Shown here: positions 38,397-47,615 of the stretch, in pieces
Numbering within the stretch: position 1 is the stretch's first letter
Layout: each line of letters begins with the position of its first letter
Source: Bacillus sp. SM2101
GTDB taxonomy: Bacteria; Bacillota; Bacilli; Bacillales; SM2101
Assembly (NCBI RefSeq): GCF_018588585.1
Contig: NZ_JAEUFG010000002.1
Location: forward strand, 200,838-264,837
Direction of reading: 5' to 3'
DNA: 64,000 nt
Program-made: the position numbers and the translations under genes
The notes under the pieces: generated by a model
Told to the model about the DNA's origin: nothing
What the model saw: the letters and a program-made list of their open reading frames with translations, nothing else
The model's database searches: none

Positions 38397-39395
38397 CTAT
38401 TTCTGTGGAGCTATAAGCATTTCTTCTTTACTTATGCCGTCTTCAAAAGGACCAACACTACCAGAACCACCTGTGTAATATTCAACCTTATCTTCATTCA
38501 AAAAGGTAAAGTACGGTCTTACATGAACGATTGTTTTATTAATATTTGTCCGTATCTCATCTGTAATAGGAAAATAAACGAGCAAGTTATTAGACATAAT
38601 GGTTAACGGTAAGGACAACGGTTCTCCATCAAATTGATCAAGGTCATATCGATCCCAATTTTCATCAAGTGAATATAACACATGATTACTATAATATTCA
38701 TTCGTCATCCCCGGAAGCCAAAATAAAATATCCTTGAGTGTGGAACCTTTTGGCCCTTGTAATTTGACTATATATCCCTTAGTTATATTAGAACCTGCAT
38801 CTTGATGCACCTTGATACCCTCCACATGCCAAGCACTTGGTCTATAATCTGTCATCGTTTCTATAATCGGAAAAATCTTATAGCTCCCCTTCATAGGGAA
38901 AATCATTTGTTCTCCATTAAATGATAACCTCAACTCGTGTGGAAGATAAGAAGCTTGCATCGTACTAGACAAAGGTGTTCTTAATGTAAACCCTCTATCA
39001 TCCAAAATTCGTTCTCCATTAATACTTAATTCTATCTCTCCACTTATTAATCTCTCAGTTAACAAATTATCTTTATTAACCTCTACCATTAAAGGGGTCT
39101 TTCCTCGTACCGATGCTATGATATCCCCGTACGAATTCAACAAAGTAATTTCATCTAAAATAGGTATATCCTCCCAAGGGGAAGCTTTTTTCCATTGAAC
39201 AGGTAAGGAAAACTCTAACCCCCATTCATGTTCACCCATTTCTACTCCAACGGAACCCACTTGTTTTTCTACATACAAGCCACTTGGTAATGATGATCGC
39301 ATATTCGACCATAAAAGTGGTATGACTATTATTACTAACATTAGCAAAACAAAGGTTGATAGGAGCCATTTTTTCGTGAAAGGCTGCAGTTTCAT
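38397..39395 (-). CDS. Membrane-anchored protein of unknown function
   Basis: 332 residues. One N-terminal membrane helix (about 10-28, WLLSTFVLLMLVIIVIPLLW) is followed by a beta-rich extracytoplasmic domain. Not a lipoprotein. Repeated phrases such as GEIELSINGERILDDRGF and YYTGGSGSVGPFEDG suggest an adhesive or binding fold, but I do not recognise the family. It may share a transcript with the short gene at 39544, 150 bp upstream on the same strand. Confidence 0.6.
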   Translation of the reverse strand: MKLQPFTKKWLLSTFVLLMLVIIVIPLLWSNMRSSLPSGLYVEKQVGSVGVEMGEHEWGLEFSLPVQWKKASPWEDIPILDEITLLNSYGDIIASVRGKTPLMVEVNKDNLLTERLISGEIELSINGERILDDRGFTLRTPLSSTMQASYLPHELRLSFNGEQMIFPMKGSYKIFPIIETMTDYRPSAWHVEGIKVHQDAGSNITKGYIVKLQGPKGSTLKDILFWLPGMTNEYYSNHVLYSLDENWDRYDLDQFDGEPLSLPLTIMSNNLLVYFPITDEIRTNINKTIVHVRPYFTFLNEDKVEYYTGGSGSVGPFEDGISKEEMLIAPQK

Positions 39396-39543
39396 TTAAT
39401 CTTCCCCTTTCATTTGATAAACAAAGGGCTTCATACACCAAGCTTATCCTCATTCAGCTACAAAGTTTGTATAAAATGTATGACAATAGAACAGCTTTAA
39501 GAATAAGAGATCTAAAAGTAAATAAATACCAACATGTTACTTT

Positions 39544-39759
39544 CTACCTTTTAACATAGAGGCTACTCAACACGGCTATTAATATCGATATAAGTAATTT
39601 GTACATGAAGCCATAAACTAAGCCTTCTCGTATGTATGTAATGATTTTTGTTATTGTAGAGGCTTCTGGCACCCAATCAATTACATAACCAAAACCTAAT
39701 ATATGCGGTACACTTAAAATAACATAAGAAAGAATAATTGCCACAACAAATCTCTTCAT
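39544..39759 (-). CDS. Small two-helix membrane protein
   Basis: 71 residues from the ATG at 39759 (an upstream TTG at 39783 is also in frame); AAGGGAG lies 13 bases ahead. Two hydrophobic helices (about 1-25 and 50-68). No recognised family. Three bases separate the longer frame from the nucleotidyltransferase gene, so it probably belongs to the same operon. Confidence 0.55.
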   Translation of the reverse strand: MKRFVVAIILSYVILSVPHILGFGYVIDWVPEASTITKIITYIREGLVYGFMYKLLISILIAVLSSLYVKR

Positions 39760-39786
39760 CAAACCATACTTACTCCCTTCCAAGTC

Positions 39787-40353
39787 TTAAAGAAATTCCA
39801 GCCATGTATGTTCCGGACTATGAATTTGAATTGCATGACGAAGCCATTCTATTTGATTTTCATTAAGGTTTGGTAAAGCTGCAAAAAAATCTTGATGATC
39901 TTTCTCTCTCGTATTTTTCACTTTATATAGAAGCACAATCTGAGGATTTAGGAAAGGAATACGTGAAGCAGAATAGCTCCAAATACTCTCGACTGGATGT
40001 GTAATTAGCGCATCTCTTCTAAATAGCCATTTGTCATTATCAGCCTCATTTAAAAGAATTTCTAATTGCTGGTCATTGTATTTATTTTCAGCATGAATTT
40101 CGTGTATTGGAAGCTGCAAAAATTCTTTTTCCCATCTGTATAATGTACCGTTGCTAACTTTGTTAAATTCCCAGTCTTGGAAATAATCTTTTAAGTGAAG
40201 TTGGTCCTTTCGAAAGATGGCTATTTCTAAGTCATGATGGGGTCTTGTTTGCTTTCCAATAAATAAATCTATTGCCCAGCCACCAGCAATAAACCATGGT
40301 TTATTGTACGAGGACATTAATACGTTAACCCTATTACATTGCTCAAATTTCAT
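39787..40353 (-). CDS. Nucleotidyltransferase-like protein (aminoglycoside/lincosamide adenylyltransferase fold)
   Basis: 188 residues from the ATG at 40353 (AAGGTGAG upstream). It shows the minimal nucleotidyltransferase signature WFIAGGWAIDLFIGKQTRPHHDLEIAIF: GG and a downstream D-x-E/D pair. The fold is shared with Lnu/ANT(2'')-type enzymes that adenylylate antibiotics, but chromosomal relatives without resistance are common. Overlaps the phosphatase gene by 11 bases. Confidence 0.75.
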   Translation of the reverse strand: MKFEQCNRVNVLMSSYNKPWFIAGGWAIDLFIGKQTRPHHDLEIAIFRKDQLHLKDYFQDWEFNKVSNGTLYRWEKEFLQLPIHEIHAENKYNDQQLEILLNEADNDKWLFRRDALITHPVESIWSYSASRIPFLNPQIVLLYKVKNTREKDHQDFFAALPNLNENQIEWLRHAIQIHSPEHTWLEFL

Positions 40354-40906
40354 TAATCTCACCTTCTTGCCATACCCTCTCTACACTAGTTGCCCTATCT
40401 TTACTAGTTAATAAATATACATCAGGGTTACTCAAACTCTTCCATTCGTCAAAACCAAAATGATGATTATACTTTTTCAGCAATAATGACATGATATTTC
40501 CGTGAGTAACGATGATAGTACTTTCAAAATGACTATTAAAGATTTCATTTACAACACATGAAATACGATTCATCGCTTCTCGACTCGATTCTCCCCCTTT
40601 ATATTTTGCATCTAAATCATCATAAGTTCGTTTTAATTTCTCAAGCCAATCAGCTAAATTTTCTTCACTTAATATTCTTTCTGTTAGCCGTTGGTCGACT
40701 TCAACTGTTACGTTTTTATGCACACTTAACGGTTCGATTGATTGAATCGCTCGAATAAATGAGCTTGATATGATTCGATCTATTTTCTTGTCAGAAAAAA
40801 AATCTGACAAAAGTCTCGCTTGTTCAAATCCTTTGTTAGTTAATTGTGCTTCTGAAGGCTGCCCTTGTGCTTCACAATGTCTAACAATATATATTTTTTT
40901 GACCAT
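40343..40906 (-). CDS. Histidine phosphatase family protein
   Basis: 187 residues. The catalytic motif IYIVRHCEAQG (RHG-type, His about 10) and the second catalytic His in IIVTHGNIMSLL are present, with ISSSFIRAIQS as the typical phosphate-binding Arg region. Belongs to the phosphoglycerate-mutase-like superfamily; substrate unknown. First gene of a three-gene unit with the nucleotidyltransferase and a small membrane protein. Confidence 0.88.
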   Translation of the reverse strand: MVKKIYIVRHCEAQGQPSEAQLTNKGFEQARLLSDFFSDKKIDRIISSSFIRAIQSIEPLSVHKNVTVEVDQRLTERILSEENLADWLEKLKRTYDDLDAKYKGGESSREAMNRISCVVNEIFNSHFESTIIVTHGNIMSLLLKKYNHHFGFDEWKSLSNPDVYLLTSKDRATSVERVWQEGEINEI

Positions 40907-41094
40907 CCTACTGCTTCCTTTCTATATCATCATTAAGGATCAATAAGCTTCGATTATTATTCGATAGTAACTTTATTCTAGAATATGGCCCAAAATCTGG
41001 ACGCTTATTTTTTTGCGCCAGCCTTTTAAACCTCATTTTCAAAATAAATATATAGAAATTAACTACGCAAGCTTCATTGACATATTATGAATTA

Positions 41095-41463
41095 TCAATT
41101 CGTCTTTGTTCCTTGATGAAAAAACATCTGCCAGCTACCATTACTATATTTCCAGATTGAACTACGCAACGTATGTTGTTTGCTTTCTTCGTTATATATT
41201 CGGTAAGTTGTTAACACTACATCCTGAGACAATGGATGTATATCAAAGTCACTCAACGTCATCTTAACTGCCCCTATCCCATCGTCACTAATATCCTCAT
41301 TTTTATATAAGACTCTTCCTGAACTTCCAAATTCAAAAAAATTCTCAGATAGCAATTTTTTTAATTCATTTTTAGATGCACGAATTTCTGGCTTTAATAA
41401 CTTCTCTTCAAGTACAAGTAATTGTTCTTTTAGTCTATTATCTCTTTCCATTTCATACCTCAT
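41095..41463 (-). CDS. DUF4440 / SnoaL-like (NTF2-fold) protein
   Basis: 122 residues. The pattern LLVLEEKLLKPEIRASKNELKKLLSENFFEFGSSGRVLYKNED followed by ...VVLTTYRIYNEESKQHTLRSSIWKYSNGSWQMFFHQGT is typical of DUF4440 proteins, small cone-shaped NTF2-like folds. Enzymatic or binding role unknown. Confidence 0.82.
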   Translation of the reverse strand: MRYEMERDNRLKEQLLVLEEKLLKPEIRASKNELKKLLSENFFEFGSSGRVLYKNEDISDDGIGAVKMTLSDFDIHPLSQDVVLTTYRIYNEESKQHTLRSSIWKYSNGSWQMFFHQGTKTN

Positions 41464-41499
41464 TTATTTTTGCTTTTTCTATACAACGAGAATAAACAT

Positions 41500-41757
41500 T
41501 TATATGGTACACTCAAAAACTTGAAACGAACTTCCTTTCCCATATCCATCTTTTATGTCATGAATAACAATATTTTGAAAGCCATTAGATATAAGTGTGT
41601 TTCTAAATTCTTCTAACTCATAGAGTCGCATTGAGAAATCCATTATTTCTGTTTTTTCAATTTGCCCACCTTGGATTGATTGATATTTCAATTTAATACT
41701 CAGCAGTTTATTTCCCTCGTCATAATAAACTTTTCGATTATTTGAACTTTTAATCAC
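41500..41757 (-). pseudogene. C-terminal fragment of a SAM-dependent methyltransferase
   Basis: 85 residues resembling only the last third of a class I methyltransferase: a beta-rich lid strand (KLLSIKLKYQSIQGGQIEKTEI), then MRLYELEEFRNTLISNGFQNIVIHD, as at the end of the methyltransferase at 17441. There is no SAM-binding motif and an in-frame stop lies just upstream, so the N-terminal part is missing. Possibly still translated from GTG 41757, but not expected to be active. Confidence 0.55.
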
Positions 41758-41803
41758 CTTTATGCAATTAATTCCCTAGATCGTTTTTTAGAATGGTAGA
41801 CTG

Positions 41804-42184
41804 CTAGTTTCTTGGATTGTAAGTAAATATTGTATCCGCATAAATTATAATTAGAGCTTGCGGAATAAATAGCCAAAAACCAGACACAGGAGATATGAAT
41901 ACTCCTAAAATCCCAATGATAAGAAAATACCAGCCAATGAAACGAGGTAATGGCTGTTGTCTTTCCTTCACATATAAATGCATAAATTGACCAATTATAA
42001 CCCAAAATATCCCACATAATAAAAACCATACTGCAGCATTACGATCATATTGTGTCCCCACAGTATTGAAAATACCTTCTTTAACAATTTCCCCCAGCAC
42101 ACCCCACCCTATAATTAGACCCACAATGGTGTGTAAGATTCCTGTTCCAATCAGCAATATTCCGCTCAGTTTCCAAAGTTTCAT
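41804..42184 (-). CDS. DUF6463-like integral membrane protein
   Basis: 126 residues with four membrane helices. The N-terminus LWKLSGILLIGTGILHTIVGL and the NAAVWFLLCGIFWVIIGQFMHLYV segment match the DUF6463 pattern. Function unknown. It precedes the methyltransferase fragment and follows the AraC regulator gene on the same strand. Confidence 0.75.
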   Translation of the reverse strand: MKLWKLSGILLIGTGILHTIVGLIIGWGVLGEIVKEGIFNTVGTQYDRNAAVWFLLCGIFWVIIGQFMHLYVKERQQPLPRFIGWYFLIIGILGVFISPVSGFWLFIPQALIIIYADTIFTYNPRN

Positions 42185-42203
42185 TATAATTCCCCCAATA
42201 ATG

Positions 42204-43055
42204 TTAGTTTGTGCATATTTTAGATGCAGGAGGAGTTTTTGTATTGTAAAAATACGACATAAATTCTTTTGATAAGACTGAGAGTGGGCTTAGTCCAGAA
42301 AATTGTTTAAAAACATTAATGAAATGAGATTGATCGTAGTATCCACCTTCATATATGATGTCTAGATACTTTTGTTTTTCGTATAAGCAAATCTTTTGTG
42401 AAGTTTCAGCAAATGTAGAGAGTTTCCGATAAAATGTAGGACTTACCCCAACCAATTCGCGGAAGATTCTTTGCAGCTGCCTCTGGCTAACATTTATTTC
42501 ATTACATAGGTTTTGAATCGTTGTAAAACTGCTAGAATAAGTTAATTTATCGATTACATATGCTTGGATTTTTTGATAATCAGTATTCTTGTGATAATGC
42601 TTTAATAACAATAATAAATACTTTTCTATAATTTCGACCTTCTGCTTTAACGTCGAAGAATCTTTAATTTGATACTGTAATTCGTCTCCTAAGTTACCCC
42701 AAATTTCTGTAATACCCCTTAAATTATTTGTGAAATTTGCCATATTTTCATTACAAAAATGATGAAATGATCCTGGTAGAAAACGAACAGCTATCATACC
42801 TATTTTTCCTGTTGCATGTAAATCTATATAACTTTTTTGTATGCCAACTACATGGGCATCAGAAAGCTTAGATGGAATTTTTTTATGGTTAATAAATATA
42901 ATAGGGGACTGATAGTGGAAGACCATCTCGATATTTATACTAGGTAAAACTCTAGGTAACTTGATTTGTTGATTGTCATTGCTAGATTCCCATATCCAAT
43001 AACAATCTATAAATTCTCTCAAGTGTTTTGAAGGAGGTATGTATAAAATATCCAA
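42204..43055 (-). CDS. AraC-family transcriptional regulator
   Basis: 283 residues from TTG 43055, which follows GAAAGGGTGAGGG; a longer frame reaches 43127. The N-terminal effector domain begins YIPPSKHLREFIDCYWIWE; the C-terminal AraC DNA-binding domain (about 185-280) shows TIQNLCNEINVSQRQLQRIFRELVGVSPTFYRKL and the second helix-turn-helix LDIIYEGGYYDQSHFINVFKQFSGLSP. It probably regulates the neighbouring membrane protein gene (20 bp away). Confidence 0.85.
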   Translation of the reverse strand: MDILYIPPSKHLREFIDCYWIWESSNDNQQIKLPRVLPSINIEMVFHYQSPIIFINHKKIPSKLSDAHVVGIQKSYIDLHATGKIGMIAVRFLPGSFHHFCNENMANFTNNLRGITEIWGNLGDELQYQIKDSSTLKQKVEIIEKYLLLLLKHYHKNTDYQKIQAYVIDKLTYSSSFTTIQNLCNEINVSQRQLQRIFRELVGVSPTFYRKLSTFAETSQKICLYEKQKYLDIIYEGGYYDQSHFINVFKQFSGLSPLSVLSKEFMSYFYNTKTPPASKICTN

Positions 43056-43470
43056 TACCCTCACCCTTTCATTTATGAGTTTACACTTATAATCGAATAC
43101 TTTTTTTGCTATAGAAAGTTTTACCACATCACGTTTACTCTCTCCACATTATTTTTTTATTATAGTTTTATATTTAACTAAACCTTCTTGTCTTTAAAGT
43201 ACTTTTTAGCTAAATATATCGTGATTTCTACCACACCATACATATATTAGGTAGTAGTGAGCTTTTAAAATTAACTAACAAAAAAAGAATTACATTGATT
43301 AATTTACCAACCTAAATAAATTATACCGAAAGGGTTTAATAGTAGTAAATATTTAACTTATAGACAAAGGTTCTCCAGCAAAATATTCCTAAAACGAAAG
43401 AAGATTATCTTTATTTCAGATTGTCACCTTAGAGTGAATATTTTATGCTCTTCTTCCGCTAATACTACTA

Positions 43471-43600
43471 GGCTGTTTTAGCATAGATTGAGGTTTTTTG
43501 TACACAACTAGATTTCGTAGCAACTTTTCTTCTATAAAATGATGGGTGTTGTGTAATACAACACCTTTATCTTCTAATTTAAGAACTATTGCAATAAAGT
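43471..43600 (+). repeat. MITE-like dispersed repeat, near-complete copy
   Basis: Starts AGGCTGTTTTAGCATAGATTG, has CGTAGCAACTTTTCTTCTATAAAA in the centre, and ends GCAATAAAGTTTACGAAG. The body contains a GGTGTTGTGTAATACAACACC hairpin. Closest in layout to the copy at 57.1 kb. The rest of the 43056-43651 gap holds nothing recognisable. Confidence 0.6.
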
Positions 43601-43651
43601 TTACGAAGTTAACGTACTACTATCTCTATTAACATTTGATAAGCATTACAC

Positions 43652-44599
43652 CTATAACAAGAACTTTTCTCCTTGTAAGAATTTAACACAATTTTTTACT
43701 AAGAATGGGATAATATTGGAAAACTCTTTGTGTTCTTTTGGATTTTTAGCAAGAAATGCTAAATTCTTTATTATTGCCCATAAGAAAAATGCCTCCAATA
43801 CTTGAATGTAGTCATCTTGAAGATTTCTTCCTTTTTGATAATAAGAAATAAAATTTTTTCTCCCTTGTGGATTGAGATGCAGAAAAGTTATTGCTATATC
43901 ATATAAATAAAAACCAAAACCACATGATGAAAAATCAATTGGGGCAGATTGACCTTGATAAAGCACATAATTACTCTCATGAAGATCCGCATGAATTAGA
44001 CCCCATGTATCTTTAGTTTTGTCCTGCGCTTTAATTATTAAGGATATTTTTTTAGTAGCTTTTTCAATTATTTCAAAATCGTTAGATGTCATTTTCCTGA
44101 TTGACATCATTTTTTTTAATTGTTGAAGTGAATATATAAGATCTTCAGTTTCATAGATAGGTCTTTCAAATCCATCCGGTATGTTCCAATTAATCGAATG
44201 TTCATGTAGGGTAACCATCAATTGTGCTAGATTTTCTATTTCACTTTCAGAGGGTTGACCTTTTAATGTTTCACCTACAATATAAACTTGAAGTGTCCAA
44301 TAAAAACTTGTGCCTGTGACTTTATCAAACACTAAAGTAGTTAATTCATCATATGTATTTTTTATCGTTCTTTGGACATTTAAATTTGTATCCTTTGCTA
44401 TCGCTTTAAGCCATAGCAACTCTGATTCAATCATGTTAGCCGTTTTAATTCCTAAATGTTGTTTTAATACGTACTTATTATTATCATGTGCCTCAATTAA
44501 AAATGTCATATTATCATTCCACCCCAAGCTCGATATTTTTCGAACATTTAGTTTGAAATGATCATTCAACAATTGCTCAACTTGTTTGATATTATACAT
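43652..44599 (-). CDS. Aminoglycoside-phosphotransferase-like (APH) kinase
   Basis: 315 residues. The catalytic loop is LIHADLHESNYVLY (HxDxxxxN, about 217-224) and the metal site is PIDFSSCGFGFYLYDIA (DxG-like). The ATP-binding N-lobe includes YVLKQHLG with the conserved Lys. APH/choline-kinase superfamily members phosphorylate antibiotics, sugars or homoserine. Substrate unknown; monocistronic. Confidence 0.85.
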   Translation of the reverse strand: MYNIKQVEQLLNDHFKLNVRKISSLGWNDNMTFLIEAHDNNKYVLKQHLGIKTANMIESELLWLKAIAKDTNLNVQRTIKNTYDELTTLVFDKVTGTSFYWTLQVYIVGETLKGQPSESEIENLAQLMVTLHEHSINWNIPDGFERPIYETEDLIYSLQQLKKMMSIRKMTSNDFEIIEKATKKISLIIKAQDKTKDTWGLIHADLHESNYVLYQGQSAPIDFSSCGFGFYLYDIAITFLHLNPQGRKNFISYYQKGRNLQDDYIQVLEAFFLWAIIKNLAFLAKNPKEHKEFSNIIPFLVKNCVKFLQGEKFLL

Positions 44600-44724
44600 C
44601 TACTCACCTCTTTATCCTTAATCGTTATGATTACCTCAATTAAACTTTTTGCTATCATTACTTTAATTCTATATCATCGTTATAAATATAGAAAAAATAA
44701 CCTAACACTAAACTCACCATAACA

Positions 44725-44765
44725 AAAGCACTGATCAAATATATATTAATGATGACCAGTGCTTT
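44725..44765 (-). terminator. Terminator of the CD3324-type gene
   Basis: AAAGCACTG/CAGTGCTTT stem with TGATCA/TGACCA extension, just after the stop on the minus strand. Confidence 0.65.
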
Positions 44766-44770
44766 AATTA

Positions 44771-45037
44771 CTATTTTTTTGAATATACGATTTTTTTTAT
44801 TGTTTCTGTTGAAAGAAAATACTCGTCTGCTAATTGATCAATGGATCTTCCATTGTTAAATCCATTTTTAATTAAGGTGTTCCTATAGTCAATTTTCTTT
44901 CTGCCGCCAGAGTTTACTCCCCATTTTTGATAATCCTTTTTCGGTTTAGGAACATATATGATTTCCCCTGGTACATACTTTTGAAGTTCTACAAGTAATT
45001 CTTTAGGTAATTTTTCTGTAATTGTCTGTTTACTCAT
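44771..45037 (-). CDS. CD3324-family small protein
   Basis: 88 residues. ELLVELQKYVPGEIIYVPKPKKDYQKWGVNSGGRKKIDYRN is followed by a C-terminal segment SIDQLADEYFLSTETIKKIVYS resembling the helix-turn-helix of a Mor-type DNA-binding protein. The family occurs in many Firmicutes next to unrelated genes and its role is unknown. A nonsense-mutated paralog lies at 16878-17123. Confidence 0.8.
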   Translation of the reverse strand: MSKQTITEKLPKELLVELQKYVPGEIIYVPKPKKDYQKWGVNSGGRKKIDYRNTLIKNGFNNGRSIDQLADEYFLSTETIKKIVYSKK

Positions 45038-45442
45038 TTCTGCAGCCCCTTATTTAGTAAATATGATAAGGTGCAAAACCAAATGTGTCAGAAATGAACT
45101 CCTATGATTATGGTGATTTGTCACATCACCTTATGCAAAGTTTCACCTTTCAGACACTGGGCTTTGCATAAGGTACTGGAAAACTTTATGAACGTAAAAG
45201 CATTTTTCATTCTTACACTCCTTTCTAATTTAAACGGCTTTAGCTAACCTACTTTGACATGCCACAAAATAAAAACATTATGAATACTAGCCATTCTGAA
45301 CAATTATAGCAAGGTGCTATTCCTACTATAAGGTAAGCCAAAGATTGCTGATTGATCTATTTCAAAAAAAGACTTATAGATAAGTTACTATATAGATATA
45401 AAGTTTTCTCATGAGTATGAGCTAGGAAGTATTATCATATGG
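45038..45442. other. Intergenic region with a nested palindrome
   Basis: No gene. It contains GGTGAT...ATCACC (45112-45130) overlapping CCTTATGCAAAG...CTTTGCATAAGG (45129-45173), listed separately. Confidence 0.5.
45112..45173. repeat. Two overlapping inverted repeats upstream of the CD3324-type gene
   Basis: Arms CCTTATGCAAAG (45129-45140) and CTTTGCATAAGG (45162-45173) are perfect over 12 bp; the left arm also pairs as ATCACC with GGTGAT at 45112-45117. These alternative pairings could make a switchable RNA or be a relic of an element. Confidence 0.55.
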
Positions 45443-45880
45443 CTAAATTTTGCGCATTGAACCTAAAACGATATTGTATCCATCCGGGTCTTGGATACAA
45501 GTATTTTTAAACTCCCACTCGCCGTGTGTGCCAGTAAACGGCTCAACCGCAATATTTCCACCATTTCCTCGAGCTTCTTTCACTAGACTGTCCAAATCAT
45601 CCCAACTAAAATGAATAAACGTATCCCATCCGAATTCAGGGCCTTGCCAATCAGTTGGATAATCTGAACGCTTTTTTGATGCAGCGTTAGGTCTCACATC
45701 CTCAGGAAATTCCGATTGTTGGAGAATAATAGTCATGCCGTCTCTTTTTGCGTGTCCCCAGTCATCAATTTCACACCCTAGGACATCACGGTAATATTCC
45801 TGCGATTTTGTTAAGTTAGAGACTAAACGTACTTGAATGGTTTGTCCTAATTTCCCACGCTTTAGTTGGTTTACTTCCAT
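45443..45880 (-). CDS. VOC (glyoxalase/bleomycin-resistance-like) superfamily protein
   Basis: 145 residues: two betaalphabetabetabeta modules. The first has TIQVRLVSNLTKSQEYYRDVLGCEI, the second FIHFSWDDLDSLVKEARGNGGNIAVEPFTGTHGEWEFKNTCIQDPDGYNIVLG with the typical late DPDGYNI strand. Metal ligands are plausible but the substrate is unknown. Monocistronic. Confidence 0.85.
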   Translation of the reverse strand: MEVNQLKRGKLGQTIQVRLVSNLTKSQEYYRDVLGCEIDDWGHAKRDGMTIILQQSEFPEDVRPNAASKKRSDYPTDWQGPEFGWDTFIHFSWDDLDSLVKEARGNGGNIAVEPFTGTHGEWEFKNTCIQDPDGYNIVLGSMRKI

Positions 45881-46168
45881 CCCTAACCACTCCTGTTCAC
45901 GAATTTATAAACTAGTTAAGTAAAATAAGGTTTCTATAATCTTTAACAGGTTCCTCCTTTGTTTTAAAAATAATCGTTCGACAAACATATAACTAGCCTC
46001 TCCCGATACTACAAATAGGGACTTCCGATAAATAACGATATAGAAACTATAATGCTAGACTTAGTCATTTGCTATCGCCACACTGAAAACTTCAACAATA
46101 AAATTTGCTTCTATAAATCTTGTCAATCAAATGTAGCATTATATGTAATTATAAGTTGCTGAAATATA

Positions 46169-47299
46169 TTAGTACGTTCTCACTGGTGATATTAGGTGTA
46201 GGTGTGATATATTGCTCAGCGGTTGGATAAGAATTGGTTTCATCGAACCCCCAAAGCTGATGCTTATATCCTCTTCATTTATAACTCTTAAAGCATCCAT
46301 TAAAAAGCTGCCATCGAGTGAAATGCTTAGCTCCGATTCTCCGCTTAAAGTCTTTACACTTTGGATTTCTTCTATTTGGCCTATTTGTGATGAATTTGAT
46401 GAAATTTTCAATTTTGACTTATCTACAATTTCGAGGTGTATATTATTGTTTGTCCATTCATTAGCAAACAAGCTAGCTCTATCTATCCCATTTAGCAGCT
46501 GCTTCGTGTTCACAGTTATAACTGTTTTTGCATCTTTTGGTATTAACTCGTGAATGCTCGGATAATTACCTTCAATTAATCTAGAAAAAATGGAACTATT
46601 GTTCATGCTAAATGCTATATGATTCTCTGTTGCATGAATTTCTATTATGTCAGATTCATGATCTATTAACTTGGTTAATTCATTTAAGCAAGAACTAGGG
46701 ACAATGAATGATTTATGGATGTTTGATTCAATCATGTGCTCTCTAAGAGCTAGTCTATGAGAATTTGTCGCTGCAACAGTTAACCTACCTTGTTGAAATA
46801 ACATAAGCACACCTGTTAATATCGGTCTCGATTCATTTTTGGATACTGCAAATGATGTTTGTTTAATGATGTCAATAAAATCTTTACCTGTTATTGTAAC
46901 GACTTGACTCTCATCCATTTCTGGTATGCTAGGGTATTCATCTGCATTCATACCATTTAAGCTAGTGATTATGTCAGCTGATTGAATCGTCACAGTGTGA
47001 TTATCGTTTGCTTTCACATGAATATGATCAGGTAACTTCTTAACTATTTCATGTAAGTATTTCGCTGAAATCACAATACTGCCTGTATGATAAATATCCA
47101 CTATGCGTAAGCCATCAATTACAGCTGGAATAGTTTTTTCTATTACAATATCAGAATTACTCCCTATAAGAGTTAAACTGTCCTGATTTGCAATCACTTT
47201 AACTCCTGTAAGTATAGGAAGAGGTGTTTTGTATGATATAGCTCTACTTACTTCTTTCATCGCTTTTTTAAAATGTTCATTGTTTATTGTAAATTCCAT
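46169..47299 (-). CDS. dnaN: DNA polymerase III sliding clamp paralog (DnaN-like)
   Basis: 376 residues from the ATG at 47299 (AGAGGAG upstream); the frame to 47353 has no ribosome site. Three clamp domains in order: MEFTINNEHFKKAMKEVSRAISYKTPLPILTGVKV, then ITGKDFIDIIKQTSFAVSKNESRPILTGVLM, then VNTKQLLNGIDRASLFANEWTNNN..., with the C-terminal PILIQPL and LISPVRTY where partner peptides bind. No dnaA or recF is adjacent, so this is probably the second beta-clamp gene found in several Bacillus species. It may serve repair or a specialised polymerase. Confidence 0.88.
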   Translation of the reverse strand: MEFTINNEHFKKAMKEVSRAISYKTPLPILTGVKVIANQDSLTLIGSNSDIVIEKTIPAVIDGLRIVDIYHTGSIVISAKYLHEIVKKLPDHIHVKANDNHTVTIQSADIITSLNGMNADEYPSIPEMDESQVVTITGKDFIDIIKQTSFAVSKNESRPILTGVLMLFQQGRLTVAATNSHRLALREHMIESNIHKSFIVPSSCLNELTKLIDHESDIIEIHATENHIAFSMNNSSIFSRLIEGNYPSIHELIPKDAKTVITVNTKQLLNGIDRASLFANEWTNNNIHLEIVDKSKLKISSNSSQIGQIEEIQSVKTLSGESELSISLDGSFLMDALRVINEEDISISFGGSMKPILIQPLSNISHLHLISPVRTY

Positions 47300-47615
47300 T
47301 AGAAAGTCTCCTCTTATTTCAAGCTCTCCATTAACAAATGCTTGATTTTCCAATCTAAAATCTATTTAATAAAACACTAATTCCTCATTCTAAAGTAGTA
47401 ATTAAAGATCCATCCTTCCCCCCATTTATTATTATGAGGATTTATTAAAATGAAATCAAAGCTTCTTTTCATAACTCTGTTGCTATATTTTCACCAACTT
47501 TATTTAAAAGCCACAAAAACATATAACTCCTAAACGAAGAGATTACTTATATGGATTGAAAGACAACGAAATCGAAAACAATAACCCTTTTACATTTGTC
47601 CAAGGAGTGAATACA
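47300..47615. other. Divergent promoter region of the dnaN paralog and MFS genes
   Basis: Nothing beyond AT-rich promoter-like DNA could be supported. Confidence 0.4.

Noticed and set aside
39787-44599. Nucleotidyltransferase- and APH-like genes considered as a resistance island
   Set aside because: No mobile-element boundaries, no shift in base composition and no known resistance motif; chromosomal housekeeping relatives are common.
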